From Sulfitobacter sp. SK011 (GTDB lineage: Bacteria > Pseudomonadota > Alphaproteobacteria > Rhodobacterales > Rhodobacteraceae), in NCBI RefSeq assembly GCF_003352065.1, contig NZ_CP025803.1:682001-746000 (forward strand): DNA of 64,000 nt, written 5' to 3'. The position numbers and the translations under genes were made by a program. Shown piece by piece: positions 44,657-54,009 of this stretch (position 1 is its first letter; every line of letters begins with the position of its first letter). The notes beneath the pieces were generated by a model that worked only from the letters and a program-made list of their open reading frames with translations, was not told the DNA's origin and searched no databases.

Positions 44657-46722
44657 TGGCCTTTGACACCATTCTTATGGTGGATTGGTCGGGTGGCAAC
44701 GACCGGGGCAAGAAACCGGTGAAAGATGCGATCTGGGTTGCGGTGAACCGAGCTGGTGTGGCTGAGGAACCTGTCTATCTTCGAAACCGTCAGGTGGCCG
44801 GGATTTGGCTCGCAGAATTGTTTCGGGCAGAACTAGCTGTTGGCCGGAGGGTGTTGGCAGGTTTTGACTTTCCTTTTGGGTATCCACAAGGGTTTTGCCG
44901 CGCTGTCACCGGCAGTGAAGATCCCCTTGAGCTTTGGGATTGGTTCGAAGCGCGGATCGAGGACGCACCAGCCTCCAACAATCGTTTTGATCTAGCGGCC
45001 AAAATTAATGTGGCTTTGGGCGGTAGTACAGGGCCGTTCTGGGCCAATGGTTTGCAACGCGATATTGCGGGCCTGCCACGAACTAAGGCAAGCTATGAGA
45101 ATCCGTTCCCCGAGAGGCGCGAGGCAGAGGCGCAGGCAAAGGGTGCTTTTACTTGCTGGCAGATGGCGGGCGCTGGCGCGGTTGGTTCACAGGTTTTCAT
45201 GGGCCTGCCAGTGCTTTCACGGTTACGACGTGAATTTCCGGTGGCAGTTTGGCCGTTCGCAGCATTGGATGCCCCGATCGCTTTTGTTGAAATCTGGCCG
45301 TCGCTCACCGTCAAAGATGCGCAGGCGGGCATGATCAAAGACGCATGGCAGGTCGCGGAGGTGGCCCGGCAGGTATCGGCGCTGAGCGCTGAGAAGCTCG
45401 CCGAAATGCTGGATGTGCAGGCCCCAGAGGAGGGTTGGATTTTTGGACTTGGCTATGAGGATCTTCTGATGGCCCGTAAGGCACCGCCGCTCAGAAACGA
45501 TTGTTTTGCGCTGCCGCCCGGCGTGCATTGGACCCCGGTTGACGAGGCATTGGCGCTGTTGCGAGATCGATTGCACCCGGTCACAGGTACAGAGCACGTT
45601 GCGATTGCTGAGGCATTGGGGCGGATCGCTGCTGATGATGTCACCGCCAACCGCGCGAACCCGCCGGCGGCCAATACCGCGGTCGATGGCTATGGCTTTG
45701 CCGGGGGCTGGGGGCCGGGTGCGCATGAACTGCCGCTTGTGTCAGGACGCGCAGCAGCTGGGGATGCGCCGCAAACGGTTGGAGACGGGCAAGCCATTCG
45801 CGTGCTGACCGGGGCCGCCCTGCCGGACGGTGTAGATACTGTAGTGCTGCAAGAAGATGTGGTGCTTGATGGTGGCAAGATACGTTTTTCAGGGCCGGTC
45901 AAAGCCGGTGCAAACACCCGGCAGGCGGGCGAAGATGTGATCAAGGGGCAGCAGATCCTGACCAAGGGACAGCGGATCAATGCCCCGGAACTGGCCTTGA
46001 TGGCGGCAACGGGCGTGTCCAGCGTTCCTGTGCGAAACCGGCTGAAGGTTGGCATTCTGTCGACGGGCAGCGAACTGGTGAACCCGGGCGATCCAGTCAA
46101 GCAGAGCCAGATATTTGACGCCAACCGTCCAATGCTGTTGGCGATGGCAACGCAGTTTGGGCATCAGGCGGTCGATCTGGGCAAGGTGCCGGATGACCGC
46201 GAGGCATTGCGCGCGACCTTGGATCAGGCGGCAGGTGAGGTTGATGTGATCCTGACCAGCGGCGGGGCGTCGGCGGGGGATGAGGATCATGTGTCGGCCC
46301 TGTTGTCGCAATCCGGCGCAATGACCTTGTGGCGCATCGCGGTAAAGCCGGGGCGCCCTTTGGCGCTGGGCATGTGGGATGGCGCGCCGGTCTTTGGACT
46401 GCCCGGTAATCCGGTAGCTGCGTTGGTCTGTACCTTGATATTTGCGCGGCCCGCGATGGCACTGCTTGCTGGGGGGGATTGGTCGGAACCACAGGGGTTT
46501 GACATGCCCGCAGCGTTTGAGAAACGCAAGAAAGCCGGACGGCGCGAATACCTGCGGGCGCGGATGCGGGACGGCAAGGTCGAGGTTTTTGCCTCTGAGG
46601 GGTCAGGGCGGATCAGCGGATTAAGCTGGGCCGAGGGATTGGTTGACCTGCCTGAGCAAGCGCTGGATATCGCCCCGGGCGATTTGGTGCGTTTTATCCC
46701 TTACGCGAGTTTTGGCATTTGA
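44656..46722 (+). CDS. moeA: MoeA molybdenum insertase fused to an N-terminal DUF429-like RNase H-fold domain
   Basis: This 688-residue fusion has two parts. Residues 1 to about 285 look like DUF429, a predicted RNase H-fold family: Asp10 in VDWSGGN, Asp71 in AGFDFPFGYPQG, and Glu212 in FVEIWPS give the acidic set. From about 290 to the end is a full-length MoeA: TAVDGYGFAGG, RVLTGAALPDGVD, TSGGASAGDEDH, KPGRPLALG, GLPGNPVAALV. MoeA inserts molybdate into adenylated molybdopterin. The ATG overlaps the mobB stop. The activity of the N-terminal part is unknown, and the fusion in a molybdenum operon is unusual. Confidence 0.9.
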   Translation: MAFDTILMVDWSGGNDRGKKPVKDAIWVAVNRAGVAEEPVYLRNRQVAGIWLAELFRAELAVGRRVLAGFDFPFGYPQGFCRAVTGSEDPLELWDWFEARIEDAPASNNRFDLAAKINVALGGSTGPFWANGLQRDIAGLPRTKASYENPFPERREAEAQAKGAFTCWQMAGAGAVGSQVFMGLPVLSRLRREFPVAVWPFAALDAPIAFVEIWPSLTVKDAQAGMIKDAWQVAEVARQVSALSAEKLAEMLDVQAPEEGWIFGLGYEDLLMARKAPPLRNDCFALPPGVHWTPVDEALALLRDRLHPVTGTEHVAIAEALGRIAADDVTANRANPPAANTAVDGYGFAGGWGPGAHELPLVSGRAAAGDAPQTVGDGQAIRVLTGAALPDGVDTVVLQEDVVLDGGKIRFSGPVKAGANTRQAGEDVIKGQQILTKGQRINAPELALMAATGVSSVPVRNRLKVGILSTGSELVNPGDPVKQSQIFDANRPMLLAMATQFGHQAVDLGKVPDDREALRATLDQAAGEVDVILTSGGASAGDEDHVSALLSQSGAMTLWRIAVKPGRPLALGMWDGAPVFGLPGNPVAALVCTLIFARPAMALLAGGDWSEPQGFDMPAAFEKRKKAGRREYLRARMRDGKVEVFASEGSGRISGLSWAEGLVDLPEQALDIAPGDLVRFIPYASFGI

Positions 46723-46842
46723 TGCACCGGTGATCTAAGTGGCTCTGGTCTTGATGCCATCCGCTGCCTTTGCAATGACCTACCAAAACTGTCAGCCGGG
46801 GGTCATATTCGGTTCCATCAGCGAGGCAGTATCTGGTTTCCG

Positions 46843-47937
46843 TTAATCAAATGTCCCTGCGCAGCGGCCAAGCAGCATGAACGCCCGCGCTGTGCGGGTG
46901 TCGGCAAGGGCGGATATTTCCCCGTCTGATGCGGTTTTTTCAAACTCGGCAAACGTACGATCAAATCGGCGCAGGAAGTGATGCGCCGCATCGCGGAAAA
47001 TCGGGTCTTGCTTCATCCGGGCATTGGTGAGCGCCAAAGATGATCGGTCCCGAATACCGCCCAATGCTGCAATCGTGCGACCGCGCGCACCCTGGGCGAA
47101 CTGGCGCCAAACCTCGGGACGGGCGCGGTCGGGCCGCAGGTCGTCCATGTAAATCCCGTCCTGGGACATCAAGGTCAGCACATCCTGAGCGGCCTGAATC
47201 AACTGCGAGGCCGAACGGTCCTTGAGCGCGCGCCGCAGTGAGGTGAAGCCCACTTCATCTTCTGCCGTTTCGGGAAAATTCAACGCGCGGATAAAGTCAT
47301 CGGTGGCCAGCACAGGGGCCATATCAATGGCCTGCGTGCCCAGTGCAAGCGCGGGCTGGTCATCTGCAACAGAATGATCGGCCTTGATCACCGGGCGGGC
47401 ATTTTCATCGCGTCGGCTTTGGAAAATCGCCAAAGCGGTCTCTGTCTTTTTCGCAGCGGCGGCGATTTCATCAAGTTTACGCGCCACAGAGGGTTCAGAC
47501 CGCAAGCTGCCGCCTTGCTGCTGGGCAATATAGGTCTGTCGGATTGCATCAATGGCGGCCTGTAACCTCTGGCTTTCCTCGCGCATCACACGGCTGGCGC
47601 GGGCGGCGATTGCAGCAACCCAGATCATTGCGACCGGCATGAAAATCGCCAGCATCGTCATTAGGAACCGCAGTCCACCTGACCCGTCATCGGGATTGCT
47701 GTTGTTGGGGATCAACACAAAAAAGAGCGCAGAACCCAGCAGCCAAACGATGCTGAGCGCAAGAGCGATCACCTCGATGCCCGTGACGACATCCGGTTTT
47801 GTCTTGTCGTAGATGCCCAGTGGTGTCGGTCTGGACGCGACACTTGAGGCTTTGGCCTTGGCAATACGCGGGTCCTGCACCGGCCCATCATTGGGTCGGG
47901 TGTCCGGTCTGGTCTCTGGCTGCGGTGTGTCAGTCAT
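46843..47937 (-). CDS. Membrane protein with coiled coil, unknown function
   Basis: This 364-residue protein has an acidic, Pro-rich, disordered N-terminus of about 50 residues and two membrane helices near 53-113 (VIALALSIVWLLGSALFFVLI and FLMTMLAIFMPVAMIWVAAI). A charged helical stretch (SRVMREESQRLQAAIDAI) follows, then a soluble C-terminal domain rich in helices (FIRALNFPETAEDEVGFTSL, FLRRFDRTFAEFE). No family is recognised. It lies directly behind greA on the same strand, 15 bases away, so it is probably cotranscribed. Confidence 0.8.
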   Translation of the reverse strand: MTDTPQPETRPDTRPNDGPVQDPRIAKAKASSVASRPTPLGIYDKTKPDVVTGIEVIALALSIVWLLGSALFFVLIPNNSNPDDGSGGLRFLMTMLAIFMPVAMIWVAAIAARASRVMREESQRLQAAIDAIRQTYIAQQQGGSLRSEPSVARKLDEIAAAAKKTETALAIFQSRRDENARPVIKADHSVADDQPALALGTQAIDMAPVLATDDFIRALNFPETAEDEVGFTSLRRALKDRSASQLIQAAQDVLTLMSQDGIYMDDLRPDRARPEVWRQFAQGARGRTIAALGGIRDRSSLALTNARMKQDPIFRDAAHHFLRRFDRTFAEFEKTASDGEISALADTRTARAFMLLGRCAGTFD

Positions 47938-47951
47938 GCCTGAACCCCCTT

Positions 47952-48422
47952 TCAGGCGTAAACGATTTTGAGGACCTCATAGGATTTTTCGCCCCCCGGC
48001 GTGCGAACAGTCACTGAATCGCCTTCTTCCTTGCCAATCAGCGCGCGCGCGATCGGGGACTTGATGTTAAGCAGACCGTTTTCGATCTTGGCCTCGTATT
48101 CGCCCACAATCTGATAGGTCTTTTCTTCATCCGTCTCTTCGTCCACCAAAGTCACAAGCGCGCCAAATTTGATCGCCCCGGACAGCTTGGCAGGGTCAAT
48201 GACATCGGCCAGAGAAATGGCACCCTCCAGCTCTTTCACGCGGCCTTCGATGAACGACTGCTTTTCCTTGGCGGAATGGTATTCTGCATTTTCAGACAGG
48301 TCGCCGTGTTCGCGCGCTTCTGCGATTGCCTTGATGATGGCCGGGCGTTCCACGGATTTCAGGTGCTTGAGTTCGGTCTCAAGTGCAGTATGCCCCTGCC
48401 GGGTCATTGGTATCTTTTCCAT
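47952..48422 (-). CDS. greA: Transcription elongation factor GreA
   Basis: This 156-residue factor rescues backtracked RNA polymerase by stimulating cleavage of the transcript. The N-terminal coiled coil has [20 protein letters not shown] with the acidic tip Asp and Glu. The C-terminal FKBP-like domain starts near [13 protein letters not shown]. Start chosen at the ATG at 48422 ([10 protein letters not shown]), five codons inside a longer frame. Confidence 0.96.
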   Translation of the reverse strand: MEKIPMTRQGHTALETELKHLKSVERPAIIKAIAEAREHGDLSENAEYHSAKEKQSFIEGRVKELEGAISLADVIDPAKLSGAIKFGALVTLVDEETDEEKTYQIVGEYEAKIENGLLNIKSPIARALIGKEEGDSVTVRTPGGEKSYEVLKIVYA

Positions 48423-48575
48423 GGGCAGTCCGTCCACGTAATGAGGGCCGCGCCCCGGTTTGATTGCGGGGGCGGCCGAATTGAAATTGCTTGGTAATTA
48501 CCTGACCTAAACTGGCACAGGATTGCAAGGGGCAAGGCTGTCCTTGTCGGCGATGCTTGGCCAACTGGTGCCGCG

Positions 48576-48956
48576 TCAATCGTATTGAACTACCTCATAT
48601 TCGATGCCGTCATCGTCGTGAAAATAGAACCTGCGCCCAGGTTCATAATCGGCGTGGTTGCCTGTTACAAAGCCATGTTGCTTGATCGCCCGCTCGGTTG
48701 CATCAAGATCGTCAACAACGACCGCGATATGGTTGAGACCGCCCGTCACCTCATAGCTGGTGTATTTTGGTTTCGTTGCATCACCCGGTGTATAAAGCGC
48801 CACATAATGCGTGTCGGTCCCCACATGTTTTGAATGTCCGCCAGCAATGGCGTTGCCTTCCCAGCGGATATGCCAGCCAAATAGTTTTTGCATCCAATCG
48901 GCGGTCGCCGCAGGGTCAGATACAGTATAGTTTGCGTGTTCAAGTTGCGCAGTCAT
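48576..48956 (-). CDS. VOC family protein (glyoxalase-like), SoxR-controlled
   Basis: This 126-residue metalloenzyme-fold protein of the vicinal oxygen chelate type has HANYTVSDPAATADWMQKLFGW, NHIAVVVDDLDATER and YFHDDDGIEYEVVQYD, so His and Glu ligands of a metal site are seen. The function could be glyoxalase, dioxygenase or drug binding. It is transcribed from the SoxR-type promoter in the divergent gap, facing the SoxR gene, so it is likely induced by redox-cycling agents. Start at 48956. Confidence 0.88.
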   Translation of the reverse strand: MTAQLEHANYTVSDPAATADWMQKLFGWHIRWEGNAIAGGHSKHVGTDTHYVALYTPGDATKPKYTSYEVTGGLNHIAVVVDDLDATERAIKQHGFVTGNHADYEPGRRFYFHDDDGIEYEVVQYD

Positions 48957-48993
48957 GATGATTTCCTTTGAGTATTTATGTTGACTGCCTGTT

Positions 48994-49026
48994 GTGATAA
49001 TTCCTGAACCTAACTTTAGGTCAAGG
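48994..49026 (-). promoter_or_regulatory. SoxR-type operator in a 19-base-spacer promoter
   Basis: On the minus strand, TTGACC (49019-49024) and TATCAC (48994-48999) are separated by 19 bases, the over-long spacer of MerR-family promoters. Between them is a dyad centred near 49014: ACCTAA-CT-TTAGGT at 49008-49021, extended by CCT...AGG to 49003-49026. It resembles the E. coli soxS operator, ending in GGAATTAT. It drives the VOC gene and overlaps the soxR start region. Confidence 0.8.
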
Positions 49027-49041
49027 TATTTGTGAGGCATT

Positions 49042-49497
49042 ATGGCAATTAATGATGGGCTCTCTATTGGTGCACTGGCGGCGCGCACGGGCTTGGCAGT
49101 TTCGGCGATCCGGTACTACGAAGCGCAAGGGCTGATCAAACCTTGGCGCAACAGCGGGGGACAGCGGCGGTTTGAACGCGCCGATCTGCGCCGCCTCAGT
49201 TTTGTGATGATCGCGCAGCAGTTTGGATTCACCCTGCCACAGATCAAAGCAGAACTGGACCGATTGCCGGGCGGGCGCACGCCGACGAAAGCAGATTGGG
49301 CGCGGATCAGCGAAGGGTTTCGCGCAGCATTGGATCAGCGGATCACGACGCTGACCAAATTACGCGATAATCTGGATGGTTGTATCGGCTGCGGGTGTTT
49401 GAGCCTTGAGGCCTGCGCGCTTTATAATCCGACCGACAAAGCGCATAAAAAAGGGCAGGGGCCGCGGTATTTGATGGGTGACAGCCCCGATCCCTGA
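49042..49497 (+). CDS. soxR: Redox-sensitive transcriptional activator SoxR
   Basis: This 151-residue MerR-family protein has the N-terminal winged helix (SIGALAARTGLAVSAIRYYE) and the diagnostic 2Fe-2S cysteine set C-x2-C-x-C-x5-C (CIGCGCLSLEAC), followed by YNPTD. Oxidation of the cluster switches on promoters with a 19-base spacer. No soxS is near; the divergent VOC gene has a matching operator. Most non-enteric SoxR proteins control efflux or redox genes directly. An ATG at 49042 is used. Confidence 0.95.
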   Translation: MAINDGLSIGALAARTGLAVSAIRYYEAQGLIKPWRNSGGQRRFERADLRRLSFVMIAQQFGFTLPQIKAELDRLPGGRTPTKADWARISEGFRAALDQRITTLTKLRDNLDGCIGCGCLSLEACALYNPTDKAHKKGQGPRYLMGDSPDP

Positions 49498-49606
49498 CGC
49501 CACGTCGAAGTCACAAAACATTCCAGACTGTGCATAAGCGTGATTTGACTTAAGGCCGTTTTCAGTGATGATTATCTCAGAGAAGGGGTTCTCTTAGAGG
49601 TGTGTA

Positions 49607-50386
49607 ATGCGCAAGGTTCTTAGCGTAGTAACCGTGTTTGCACTTGGTCTGGCTGTCTGGTTAAGCGGCGATGCAGCAGCCGATGATATCAGCGACGCGC
49701 GTGTCATTGTGACTGCCAAGGCGAATACGATCAAGAAATGGCAATACCCGCCACGGGTGATTGTGGTGCATGATCGACCCGTGGATCGGACTGCTTTTGC
49801 AGACGTGACTGATTTCATCTCATCCACAACCGGGCTGGCGCTTGAGCCGCCAACCTTTGTAGAAATGACCGGTCACGACACGCGGTTCTACACCGCCTCA
49901 CGCTATGCGCCACGCACAACCGGACCCGGAAGGATGACCTCTGATCTGCTGATCGCACAACAGGAAGATCTGAGCCTGACTGCCAATATTTTTGTATTCA
50001 TGGTCTCGCCACCTGTCGCGTCGCATTTTATTGCACTCACGCTTTACGGTCGGTCCTCGGCCAACTTGCCGCGCGCCTATGTGCAGGGGTCAGGTCCGTG
50101 TTATTTCAATGTGTTGTCCAATGCGGTCAGCATTCATTTCGGCACGATCCTGATTGCACCTGACATTGACCCGGCGATGCAGCGGGCCTGCATCTATGAG
50201 GAAATGGTGCAAGCCATGGGGTTGATGAATGACGCGGAAAACTCAGCGTTTTTCACCTTTGACAATCTTGCTGAAGACAAACCGCGTGACTACGACCGCA
50301 GATTGTTGTCGGCGCTTTATGACGACCAGATCACCAATGGTGACGATGTCGAAAAAGTCCTGAGCCTCTACGCAGCCAGGCAATAA
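49607..50386 (+). CDS. DUF2927-type secreted protein
   Basis: This 259-residue protein has a signal peptide (VLSVVTVFALGLAVWLSGDAAA) and a mature part without membrane helices. The segment YEEMVQAMGLMNDAENSAFF, with an Asp/Glu-rich loop, and DYDRRLLSALYDDQIT match DUF2927 as I recall it. There is one cysteine in GSGPCYFN and one near MQRACIYEE, perhaps a disulfide. Function is unknown. A six-base stem with GGGG loop precedes the ribosome site. Confidence 0.78.
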   Translation: MRKVLSVVTVFALGLAVWLSGDAAADDISDARVIVTAKANTIKKWQYPPRVIVVHDRPVDRTAFADVTDFISSTTGLALEPPTFVEMTGHDTRFYTASRYAPRTTGPGRMTSDLLIAQQEDLSLTANIFVFMVSPPVASHFIALTLYGRSSANLPRAYVQGSGPCYFNVLSNAVSIHFGTILIAPDIDPAMQRACIYEEMVQAMGLMNDAENSAFFTFDNLAEDKPRDYDRRLLSALYDDQITNGDDVEKVLSLYAARQ

Positions 50387-50489
50387 AAAGACAGCTCGCG
50401 TTGAAACGAGACGTTGTGTCGCGATTGCATTGGATCGCTGCGTAGTCTAGCCATTTCAGAACGAATTTTGCCCGAAGGGAGCGCCTGAT

Positions 50490-52139
50490 ATGGCTGAGAT
50501 TGAACGCGAAGCGATGGAATATGACGTGGTGATCGTTGGTGCAGGTCCGGCGGGATTGTCTGCGGCGATCCGGCTCAAACAACTGGACCCCGATTGCAAC
50601 GTTGTTGTGCTTGAGAAAGGCTCCGAAGTTGGCGCGCATATTTTGTCGGGTGCGGTTCTGGACCCCTGCGGCATTGATGCGTTGATCCCGGATTGGAAGG
50701 AAAAAGGTGCTCCAATCACGGTCCCGGTCCGGAAAGACAATTTCTATATGTTGGGTGAGGCCGGTCAGCTGCGCATCCCCAATTTCCCAATGCCGCCACT
50801 GATGAACAACCACGGCAATTATATCGTTTCGATGGGCAATGTGTGCCGTTGGATGGCCGAACAGGCAGAAGCGCTGGGCGTTGAGATTTTCCCCGGTATG
50901 GCCTGTTCCGAGCTGGTCTATGGCGACAAGGGCGAAGTCAAAGGGGTTGTTGCCGGCGTCTTTGGTCTTGAGGCTGATGGCAGCTATGGCGAGAACACTG
51001 AGCCGGGGATGGAATTGCACGGCAAATACGTTTTCCTGTCCGAGGGCGTGCGCGGGTCACTGTCTAAACAGGTGATCGCGAAATACGGGTTGGACGACGG
51101 CAAAGAGCCACAAAAATATGGCCTTGGCATGAAGGAAATCTGGGAGATTGACCCGGCTAAGCACAGCGAAGGCACTGTGACGCATACGATGGGCTGGCCA
51201 TTGAACAGCAACGCAGGCGGCGGGTCTTTCATTTATCATCTTGAGAACAATCAGGTCTATGTCGGTTTCGTGGTGCACCTGGGGTATAAGAACCCGCATC
51301 TGTTCCCTTACATGGAATTCCAGCGTTTCAAACATCATCCGATGGTTGCCGAACTGCTGAAGGGTGGCAAGCGCGTGGCCTATGGCGCGCGTGCGATCAC
51401 CGAAGGGGGCTATCAATCCATGCCCAAAATGGTGGCACCTGGTGTTGCGCTGCTGGGCTGCTCAGTGGGCATGGTCAACGTGCCGCGCATCAAGGGCAAC
51501 CACAATGCAATGCTGTCTGGCAAGGCCGCAGCAGAGGCGGCAATGGCCGCGATCAAGGCCGATCGTTCAGGCGATGAATTGAGCGATTACGAAGCGGACG
51601 TGCGCGGCGGTGCCATCGGTGCAGATTTGAAAAAAGTGCGGAACGTCAAACCTTTGTGGAGCAAATATGGCCTGACAGCATCCTTGGTATTGGGTGGTAT
51701 CGACATGTGGACCAACACGCTGGGCTTTAGCCTGATGGGCACGCTGAAGCATGGCAAATCCGATGCCGAAGCCACCGAAGAAGCAAGCAAGCACAAGGTC
51801 ATCGACTATCCCAAACCCGATGGCAAACTATCGTTTGACCGCCTGACCAATGTTGCCTTCAGCTTTACCAATCACGAGGAAAGCCAGCCCGCGCATCTGA
51901 CGCTAAAAGATGCTTCCATTCCGGTGGAATTCAATCTGCCGAAGTATGCAGGCCCCTCGGCGCGCTATTGCCCGGCGGGGGTCTATGAATTTGTGGAAGA
52001 AGCGGGCAAGGACACGCGGTTTGTGATCAACTTTCAAAACTGTGTGCATTGCAAAACCTGCGACATCAAAGACCCGGCGCAGAACATCGTCTGGACCACC
52101 CCTCAAGGTGGCGATGGGCCGAACTATCCGAACATGTAG
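50490..52139 (+). CDS. Electron transfer flavoprotein-ubiquinone oxidoreductase
   Basis: This 549-residue inner-membrane-associated enzyme takes electrons from reduced ETF, loaded by acyl-CoA dehydrogenases, and gives them to ubiquinone. It has an FAD Rossmann motif DVVIVGAGPAGLSAAIRL, the membrane-contact segment of the family, and a C-terminal 4Fe-4S site (NCVHCKTCDIKDPAQNI). The product pathway links to the DmdC-like dehydrogenase at 37471. Ends with a terminator. Annotated etfD/etfQO. Confidence 0.96.
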   Translation: MAEIEREAMEYDVVIVGAGPAGLSAAIRLKQLDPDCNVVVLEKGSEVGAHILSGAVLDPCGIDALIPDWKEKGAPITVPVRKDNFYMLGEAGQLRIPNFPMPPLMNNHGNYIVSMGNVCRWMAEQAEALGVEIFPGMACSELVYGDKGEVKGVVAGVFGLEADGSYGENTEPGMELHGKYVFLSEGVRGSLSKQVIAKYGLDDGKEPQKYGLGMKEIWEIDPAKHSEGTVTHTMGWPLNSNAGGGSFIYHLENNQVYVGFVVHLGYKNPHLFPYMEFQRFKHHPMVAELLKGGKRVAYGARAITEGGYQSMPKMVAPGVALLGCSVGMVNVPRIKGNHNAMLSGKAAAEAAMAAIKADRSGDELSDYEADVRGGAIGADLKKVRNVKPLWSKYGLTASLVLGGIDMWTNTLGFSLMGTLKHGKSDAEATEEASKHKVIDYPKPDGKLSFDRLTNVAFSFTNHEESQPAHLTLKDASIPVEFNLPKYAGPSARYCPAGVYEFVEEAGKDTRFVINFQNCVHCKTCDIKDPAQNIVWTTPQGGDGPNYPNM

Positions 52140-52144
52140 AGAGA

Positions 52145-52169
52145 AAAAGGCGGGCGTTGCCCACCTTTT
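52145..52169 (+). terminator. Rho-independent terminator after the ETF-QO gene
   Basis: Stem AAAAGG-C-GGGC at 52145-52155, loop GTT, and GCCC-A-CCTTTT at 52159-52169; one C/A mismatch. The T-run is within the stem end, so it can work on either strand. It separates ETF-QO from the TPR gene. Confidence 0.7.
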
Positions 52170-52285
52170 CCATTCGCGGTCTTTCGCCGAATTTCTGTCA
52201 CAGGCGCGTCACCCTTAAAGCGTTGCCATTGCGCTTGGGAACAGACCTGATACCTTTGTAAAAAAGCGATAGAGGTCGGGTTTTC

Positions 52286-54001
52286 ATGTTTCGAAATGTA
52301 ATCGGTCTGGCGACTGCGATAGCGATAACAATGTCGGTTTCGCCGCCGGTCCATGCGCAAACAGCGGCGGGTTCCTATCTTGCAGGTCGCTATGCGAGCG
52401 CGCGCAGCGACTATAGCGAAGCAGCCCGGTATTACACCCAGGCGCTGGCGCGCGATCCCGGCAATGTCGAACTGCTGGAAAGCACAGCGCTTTCCTATCT
52501 GTCGCTGGGTAAGATTGACAAAGCTTTGCCTCTGGCACGCGCGCTTGAAGAAAAAGGCCAGCGCAGCCAGGTGGCGCATCTGGTGATTATTGCTGGCCTT
52601 GGCCAGCAAGAAGATTTTGCCGCCCTGTTGGCGCGAGACATTGATAACGAGGGCGTTGGCCCATGGGTTGATGGATTGATTAAAGCCTGGGCGCACATGG
52701 GTGCAGGTGATGTGACCTCTGCGATGGCTGCTTTTGATGCGCTAAGCAACGAAGCCGGAATGCGGGGCATTGTGATGTACCACAAGGCCTCTGCACTCGC
52801 GAGCGTGGGCGATTATGAAGGGGCCGAGGCGATCTTTGGTGCCGAAGACACCGGTGCGGCAAACCAGACGCGGCGCGGCGTCATGGCGCGTATCGAAGTT
52901 CTGGCGCAACTGGATCGCCGTGAAGACGCGTTGGCCCTGTTGCGCGACAGCTTTGGCGACGCCACCGATCCTGAACTGGATCAGGTGATCGCAGCCCTTG
53001 AGGGCGATGGGCCTGTGCCTTTCACCCATGTAAGGGACGCCAAAGAGGGCATGGCAGAGGTGTTTTTTACCTTTGCTGCAGTCCTCAAGAACGAGGCGGC
53101 AGCAGATTATTACGTATTGCTGTTTTCGCGCATCGCGCGGTACCTGCGCCCGGACCACATTGATGCCTTGCTGCTGTCCGCAGGCCTGCTGGAGAGCCTT
53201 GAACAATACGATCTGGCAATTGACGAATATAAATCCATTCCGGCAGATCACCCCGTCTATCACGCGGCTGAACTGGGCCGCGCAGATGCACTGCGCCGGG
53301 CCGGTAAGGATGATCAGGCCATCGAGGTCTTGGAACAACTGGCCCGCAGCCATGGCGATTTGCCTGCCGTGCATTCGACATTGGGTGACGTCCTGCGCAG
53401 CCAGGAAGACTTTGCTGGCGCGATCATCGCCTATGACAAGGCAATTGACCTGTCCACAGAAGGGGCCCGCGCCCGCTGGGTTCTGTATTATTCGCGCGGA
53501 ATTGCATACGAGCGGTCAGGCAAGGGCAAAGAATCCGAAGATGATTTTCGCGCGGCATTGGCCCTGAATCCTGAACAGCCGCAGGTCCTGAACTATCTTG
53601 GCTATTCGCTGGTTGAACAGCAACGCAATCTGGATGAAGCGCTGGATATGATCGAGCGTGCCGTCGCAGCAAGCCCAAATTCCGGGTACATCGTGGATTC
53701 ATTGGGCTGGGTGCTGTACCGGCTGGGCCGCTACGACGAGGCCGTGGAGCAGATGGAGCGCGCGGTTGAACTGGTCGCAGTTGATCCGGTGGTAAATGAT
53801 CATTTGGGCGACGTTTATTGGGCTGTTGGCCGCCTGCGCGAAGCAGAATTTCAATGGAGCCGTGCCCTGTCGTTCATCAAAGAGGACGATACCGATACCG
53901 AAGCAGACCCTGATCGCATTCGCCGCAAGATTGAGGTTGGACTCGATGTGGTGTTGGAGGAAGAAGGCGCGCCCCCATTGAAGGTCAGCAATGGCAACTG
54001 A
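52286..54001 (+). CDS. Secreted TPR-repeat protein
   Basis: This 571-residue protein has a signal peptide (IAITMSVSPPVHAQ) and then many TPR-type helix pairs over almost the whole length, for example DYSEAARYYTQALARDPGN, EQYDLAIDEYKSIPADHP, and RYDEAVEQMERAVELVAVDP near the end. It is likely a periplasmic scaffold. ispE follows eight bases later on the same strand, but the relationship is only positional. Confidence 0.9.
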   Translation: MFRNVIGLATAIAITMSVSPPVHAQTAAGSYLAGRYASARSDYSEAARYYTQALARDPGNVELLESTALSYLSLGKIDKALPLARALEEKGQRSQVAHLVIIAGLGQQEDFAALLARDIDNEGVGPWVDGLIKAWAHMGAGDVTSAMAAFDALSNEAGMRGIVMYHKASALASVGDYEGAEAIFGAEDTGAANQTRRGVMARIEVLAQLDRREDALALLRDSFGDATDPELDQVIAALEGDGPVPFTHVRDAKEGMAEVFFTFAAVLKNEAAADYYVLLFSRIARYLRPDHIDALLLSAGLLESLEQYDLAIDEYKSIPADHPVYHAAELGRADALRRAGKDDQAIEVLEQLARSHGDLPAVHSTLGDVLRSQEDFAGAIIAYDKAIDLSTEGARARWVLYYSRGIAYERSGKGKESEDDFRAALALNPEQPQVLNYLGYSLVEQQRNLDEALDMIERAVAASPNSGYIVDSLGWVLYRLGRYDEAVEQMERAVELVAVDPVVNDHLGDVYWAVGRLREAEFQWSRALSFIKEDDTDTEADPDRIRRKIEVGLDVVLEEEGAPPLKVSNGN

Positions 54002-54009
54002 GCGTTCCA

